In this document: positions 6,371-9,935 of the stretch, piece after piece | Layout of the letters: every line of letters begins with the position of its first letter | Numbering within the stretch: position 1 is the first letter of the stretch | NCBI GenBank assembly: GCA_027451645.1 | Contig: DAIDIX010000048.1 | Span: 1 to 9,935, forward strand | Length of the DNA: 9,935 nt | Source: Candidatus Dormiibacterota bacterium | GTDB lineage: Bacteria > Chloroflexota > Dormibacteria > Aeolococcales > Aeolococcaceae | Direction: 5' to 3' | The notes under the pieces: generated by a model | Told to the model about the DNA's origin: nothing | The model's database searches: none | Seen by the model: only the letters and a program-made list of their open reading frames with translations | Translations under genes and position numbers: made by a program

Positions 6371-7564
6371 GTGGCTAGTGCAGAGTCTGTGAAAGCTGAC
6401 ACAGCAGGAGGTGTGCGATCGCGCACACGGCTCTTTACCCTCACCTGGGCACATCTTCTCAACGATGGTGCATCGAATTACCTCCCTGGAGTGCTACCCG
6501 CTGTGCTCGTTGCCGTCCATGGAAACGTTCACATGGCAGGAGTGCTCATGGCAGCACTCATGATTGGGCAGGCACTCCAGCCCGTTGCTGGATGGCTCGC
6601 TGATCGTGCTGGGGGAAAGTGGTTTGTTGCTCTCGGCCTTCTCCTCAGCTCACTTGGTGGTGGGCTCCTGGGTGTGACTGACAGCCTTGGAATACTCATC
6701 ATCCTTCTCCTCATGATTGGCATGGGAAGTGCACTCTTCCATCCACAGGCGCTTGCAGGAGTGCGGAGCATGGTGCAGAAGAGGCATGGCCTTTTCACAT
6801 CAGTCTTTCTTGTTGGCGGAGAGATGGGCCGGGGCATCTGGCCAACAGCTGCGAGCCTTGTTGCTGCAAATCTCGGACTCCAGTATCTCTGGATCATTGC
6901 CATACCAGGGCTCCTTACAGTGGCTGCAGTGCTGCGGTTTGCACCAGCACTTCCTGCCCATCCACGAACAGGCCCGGCAATCCGGTGGAATGCGCACAGC
7001 AGGCCACTGCTCCTCCTGCTGGGCTACCGTTCCATTCGTGCACTCACCATCTCTGGACTTGTCACCTTCATCCCCATCCTGTGGCACCTCCATGGTGGAA
7101 ACCTTGTCGGGGGAGCCACGATCATCTCGACCCTCATTGTCGTTGGTGTGGTTGGAAACCTCTTTGGTGGCCATCTTGCAGACCGGTTTGGGAGACGGCC
7201 TGTGCTTGTGGCATCTACACTTGCGACTGCACTCCTTGTTGTTCCAACTGCCTATGCTGGTGGCCCCTGGATCTGGGTACTTGCAGCAGTCCTCGGACCG
7301 CTCCTGTTTCTCACGGCTTCAACCACGATTCTCATCGGACAGGACATCTTTCCTGAAAACCGGTCGATGGGATCCGGAATTGCGCTCGGCCTTGCAAACG
7401 GCATTGGGGCACTTCTCGTACTCGTCATCGGATTTCTCGTGAACGATACGGATGTCATGATCGTCTTCTGGGTACTTGCAGGACTCAGTCTTGCTGCAGT
7501 CGTTCCAGCGCTTGCCCTTCCGAAGTCCCTTGCTGGGAGAGCTTCCCGTACAGCATCCCAGTGA
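6371..7564 (+). CDS. MFS transporter, fosmidomycin-resistance (Fsr)-like
   Basis: This 397-residue protein has about twelve hydrophobic segments, as expected for a major facilitator exporter in the cytoplasmic membrane. HLLNDGASNYLPGVLPAVL (28-46) and the block SALFHPQALAGVRSM...RHGL...VFLVGGEMG resemble E. coli Fsr, whose corresponding segments are SHLLND, SSVFHPE, RHGL and VGGNFG. Loop motif A is present in both halves, as GWLADRAGGKW (74-84) and GGHLADRFGRRP. Family members export small drugs by proton antiport; the true substrate is unknown. The start is GTG at 6371: the frame is closed by TGA at 6347-6349, ATGs in between are out of frame, and GGGA (6360-6363) lies 7 bases upstream. Its place after a YHS permease raises the alternative of a metal-complex or metabolite exporter. 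Confidence 0.88.
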   Translation: MASAESVKADTAGGVRSRTRLFTLTWAHLLNDGASNYLPGVLPAVLVAVHGNVHMAGVLMAALMIGQALQPVAGWLADRAGGKWFVALGLLLSSLGGGLLGVTDSLGILIILLLMIGMGSALFHPQALAGVRSMVQKRHGLFTSVFLVGGEMGRGIWPTAASLVAANLGLQYLWIIAIPGLLTVAAVLRFAPALPAHPRTGPAIRWNAHSRPLLLLLGYRSIRALTISGLVTFIPILWHLHGGNLVGGATIISTLIVVGVVGNLFGGHLADRFGRRPVLVASTLATALLVVPTAYAGGPWIWVLAAVLGPLLFLTASTTILIGQDIFPENRSMGSGIALGLANGIGALLVLVIGFLVNDTDVMIVFWVLAGLSLAAVVPALALPKSLAGRASRTASQ

Positions 7565-7684
7565 CCTGCAAAGGTGGTTTTGGGACTGTTTGCTCCGTAG
7601 GAGTCGCCTCTGCTACCATGGCGGAGATCATCTCATCCGGATATGCGCCACATCTCATCGAATCATCCCAGCGAAAAGAACACC

Positions 7685-8284
7685 ATGGAAGTCACTCCTG
7701 CAGCCGTTCCAGCAGCAGACCCCTCTCCGACACAGGGAGCAATCGAGATCATTCCCCTGAAGGGACTGCCCATTGTTGCCGTTGTCCTCGCAGGGCTCGT
7801 TGCAGCCATAGCAGGAGGATGGCTCTGGGCTCTTGACTTCTACCATGTTGTTGGAGGGGGCATCTGGACAGCCCTAGACCTCTTTGTCGGGCTCGTCATT
7901 GGTCCCATTCTTGGAAGACTTTCCATTCCAGCCCGGATGGAGTTTGCATCCAGGTTCATGCCGAAGATGGCGATCATCATGCCTACGCTTGTCACAATGA
8001 CACTCGCCTCAGGGTTCCAGATGGCACTGCAGCTCGGGAATCTCTCTGCTGCATCGCCGAATCACGCATGGCTTGTGGCATCGTTCATTGTGGTGGGTGT
8101 CATGGCAGTCATTGCACTGGGAATACTCGAACCTGCAAATGTTGCTGTCCTGTTCGAGCTCCGGAAACCGCAGCCCAATGGCCGGATCATCGCTCTCCTC
8201 ATGCGACGGTTCATTGCGACAGCTGCCATTACTGCTGTGATGCAGGTTGCAACACTCGTCATCATGACCCGGGTCACAATATGA
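7685..8284 (+). CDS. Uncharacterised integral membrane protein, about five membrane segments
   Basis: I do not recognise this 199-residue protein with certainty. It has a short Ala/Pro-rich N-terminus (1-25) and hydrophobic segments near 28-50, 56-77, 94-116, 127-150 and 169-194. H54 followed by VVGGGIW at the start of segment two, and basic loops (RLSIPAR, RFMPK, MRRF), loosely recall CopD/DUF2269-like membrane proteins, some of which are linked to copper or haem; this is a weak impression. The ATG at 7685 is chosen because the hydrophobic body starts soon after; an in-frame ATG at 7643 would add 14 residues, and neither has a strong ribosome site. The 120 bases upstream (7565-7684) hold only a small CTCC-GTA-GGAG hairpin (7593-7603) and no clear promoter. 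It overlaps the next gene by ATGA. Confidence 0.72.
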   Translation: MEVTPAAVPAADPSPTQGAIEIIPLKGLPIVAVVLAGLVAAIAGGWLWALDFYHVVGGGIWTALDLFVGLVIGPILGRLSIPARMEFASRFMPKMAIIMPTLVTMTLASGFQMALQLGNLSAASPNHAWLVASFIVVGVMAVIALGILEPANVAVLFELRKPQPNGRIIALLMRRFIATAAITAVMQVATLVIMTRVTI

Positions 8285-8736
8285 TGAGCACTTCCCTTTC
8301 GGACAACTCTCCCCGCCTCCACTTTCCCCCAGTGGCTCCTGTAGCCATTGCTGCCCTCATTGTCACAGTCATTGGTGGCATCTGGATGGCATCAACATTC
8401 ACTGCTGGCGGAGGGCTGCTTCTTCCAGGAGTTCTTCTTGCTGCAGGAATAGTTCTCATGGCTGCAAGCATGGTCCTTGTCCGCATGACCAGGAAGCTTG
8501 ACTGGGAACTCTTCTGGAAGGTGTTCCGCTGGAGTCTTCTTGCCTATGCCATCTCTGCAGGGATGATTGAGTATGCCTTTGTGCGGAACCATGCCCATGG
8601 TGCTCCCCTGGTCCTCGTGAGTGCCATGCTCGTGGTCTATGCGACTGTGGTTCCTCTCCTCATCAGCTACACTGTGGCACAGTACGACACGCTCTCATCA
8701 GCAGAAGAGATTCCCCCATCAGGAGCCCAGGACTAG
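8281..8736 (+). CDS. Uncharacterised small membrane protein, four membrane segments
   Basis: This 151-residue product is not recognised. Hydrophobic segments fall near 19-38, 45-67, 82-100 and 108-130, separated by a basic loop MTRKLDWELFWK (69-80) and VRNHAHG (101-107). The C-terminus is short and acidic. Its ATG at 8281 overlaps the preceding stop as ATGA, a classic sign of translational coupling, so the two proteins are probably made together and may form one complex. A second ATG at 8284 is equally possible. The frame is open well upstream to 8068, but only as a shadow of the preceding gene. It ends 10 bases from the converging conjugation ATPase gene. Coding status is supported by coupling and clean hydrophobic periodicity; function is unknown. 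Confidence 0.7.
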   Translation: MMSTSLSDNSPRLHFPPVAPVAIAALIVTVIGGIWMASTFTAGGGLLLPGVLLAAGIVLMAASMVLVRMTRKLDWELFWKVFRWSLLAYAISAGMIEYAFVRNHAHGAPLVLVSAMLVVYATVVPLLISYTVAQYDTLSSAEEIPPSGAQD

Positions 8737-8746
8737 GAAAGCAGTA

Positions 8747-9935
8747 TCAGGCTGACTCAGCTGGCACGGGAACCTGCATTGAAGGGACACCTGCTGAGGG
8801 TAGTGACCCTGGGAGATCTATCATCCGGTAATCCGTGTCAACAATGCTCCGCTCATACTTGCTGAGGCGGTGCTGAACAAGAAATCCCCGCGTGCCAACC
8901 TTCCACAGTGACTGGCCCCGACGGAGCTGCGAGATGAGATCCGCTTCGCTGTCAGTGAGGCCAAGGAGGTCTTTCGATGCTGCGACATCTCCTGGTGCCT
9001 GGTAGTAGATGACCCGTGTTTCCGAGTCGGAAAGGAGACCGCGTGCAAGCTGCACCTGCTCACTGTCTCCTGCACCTGCAGCAGTGAGATCGCTCAGCCG
9101 GTGCACGACAGCAATGTTCTGCACACCATAGGCACGTGCCAGCTTGTACGATGCCTGGAGCCACCGCGCTATGGCAACGTTTCTCAGGCATACCCATGCC
9201 TCATCGAGAACGAGGATGCGCTTTGTCGTCTCCTGACGGGCAAGTGCCCGCTGGAGCCAGGCTGCAGCACAGACCATGAGGATGCCAAGTGCCTCGGACT
9301 GGTAGACCGAGCTGAGGTCGAACGAGACGAGTGGGGAGGTGAGATCGATGTTTCCTGATGTTGGACCATCGAACATGCCCCTGAGGTCTCCCTGACAGAG
9401 CCGCTGCAGCTCGAGCGCTGCCTCACGTGAGCCAGCAGCCAGCTGCTCCTTTGTGGTTGCCAGCGTTGAAGCAGCCTCATCGTCCGGGAAGAGCAGTGCT
9501 TCAACGACATGTGGAAGGGTGGGTTGTCCCACATGGTTCTGTCTGGCACTTTCGAGCGCGACTCCGCACGCTGCACGCTCCTCCGGGGTGAGCGGACGAT
9601 TGAGGGCTGCTGCAATGATGGCAAGAAGGACACCGAGCTGGTCCTGGGTGATCTGTTCGACTGGCCTGTCTGGATCGCCGACCTCGGGGTCGAGCGGATT
9701 GAGGCGGATATCGCCCCCGGGGCGGAGCTTGAGAGGCTCGACGCCAACTGCTGCACAGAGTGCTCCGTTCTCTCCCTTCGGATCGAGCATGACAGCACGA
9801 CGTCCGAAGATGAGCTGCCGGTAGACATAGCTCTTCACAAAAGACGACTTTCCAAACCCGATCTGTCCAATGACAAGCATGTTCGGACCACTCAGGTGGC
9901 GTCCGTAGAGTTCCCACGGATCGTAGCAGAACGCT
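8747..9935 (-). CDS. VirB4/TraC-like conjugative transfer ATPase, N-terminus cut off by window edge
   Basis: The final 395 residues are visible; the frame is open to the window edge, so the true start lies outside and the ATG at 9880 is internal. Before that ATG the protein reads CYDPWELYGRHLSGPN, a segment typical of actinomycete VirB4-like ATPases. Walker A is GQIGFGKSS (complement of 9842-9868), followed by FGRRAVMLDPKGE and IRLNPLDP. Walker B is RILVLDEAW (complement of 9194-9220). VVHRLSDL and the end LVQHRLSKYERSIVDTDYRM also fit. Such ATPases power a type IV secretion or conjugation channel at the cytoplasmic membrane. The gene converges on the membrane-protein run, implying that an integrative element or plasmid-derived module begins here. 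FtsK/HerA-type motors are less likely because the DPKGE and VDTD segments match the VirB4 type. Confidence 0.88.
   Translation of the reverse strand, partial: AFCYDPWELYGRHLSGPNMLVIGQIGFGKSSFVKSYVYRQLIFGRRAVMLDPKGENGALCAAVGVEPLKLRPGGDIRLNPLDPEVGDPDRPVEQITQDQLGVLLAIIAAALNRPLTPEERAACGVALESARQNHVGQPTLPHVVEALLFPDDEAASTLATTKEQLAAGSREAALELQRLCQGDLRGMFDGPTSGNIDLTSPLVSFDLSSVYQSEALGILMVCAAAWLQRALARQETTKRILVLDEAWVCLRNVAIARWLQASYKLARAYGVQNIAVVHRLSDLTAAGAGDSEQVQLARGLLSDSETRVIYYQAPGDVAASKDLLGLTDSEADLISQLRRGQSLWKVGTRGFLVQHRLSKYERSIVDTDYRMIDLPGSLPSAGVPSMQVPVPAESA

Noticed and set aside
6717..7442. 241-residue plus-strand open frame inside the MFS gene
   Set aside because: It overlaps a clear MFS frame in another phase. 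Its composition (Ser, Cys, Trp rich) lacks the hydrophobic periodicity of the real protein.
7565..7684. Promoter or terminator in the 120-base gap after the MFS gene
   Set aside because: Only a 4-bp CTCC-GTA-GGAG hairpin without a U-tract was found, and no matched -35/-10 pair.

Overview
The window reads as a bacterial chromosome segment, moderately GC-rich by eye, with frequent GCA alanine codons. An Rv1855c-type F420-dependent luciferase-like oxidoreductase, a short cysteine ligase between CysS and MshC, and an actinomycete-style VirB4-like conjugation ATPase together suggest Actinobacteria. Chloroflexi are possible, and the sequence alone does not settle it. Genes are tightly packed and no rRNA, tRNA, CRISPR or insertion sequence is visible.

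Layout. (1) 1-548, minus: the N-terminal 182 residues of the F420-type oxidoreductase, divergent from what follows. (2) 633-2298, plus: the cysteine ligase and cytidine deaminase (cdd), overlapping by 17 bases. (3) 2308-3618, minus: pyrimidine-nucleoside phosphorylase (pdp), tail-to-tail with cdd and head-to-head with (4) 3676-4464, plus: a uridine-phosphorylase-family nucleoside phosphorylase. Genes 2-4 form a pyrimidine nucleoside salvage cluster: Cdd deaminates (deoxy)cytidine to (deoxy)uridine, and the phosphorylases release the base and (deoxy)ribose-1-phosphate.

(5) 4693-8736, plus: a run of membrane-protein genes. A COG0701 (DUF318) permease carries three C-terminal YHS cysteine modules. 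It is followed by a fosmidomycin-resistance-like MFS exporter and two small uncharacterised membrane proteins whose genes overlap by ATGA. The YHS modules suggest metal handling or efflux. A hairpin-rich leader lies before the permease, and a pair of competing hairpins precedes the MFS start. (6) 8747-9935, minus: the C-terminal 395 residues of a VirB4/TraC-like ATPase, convergent with the membrane run and leaving the window at its 5' end. This places the membrane genes next to a conjugative module, perhaps an integrative element or plasmid, but no integrase or attachment site is visible.

The most unusual features are the triple-YHS permease, with a good internal ribosome site before its third YHS module, and the structured RNA candidates at 4515-4621 and 6323-6363.
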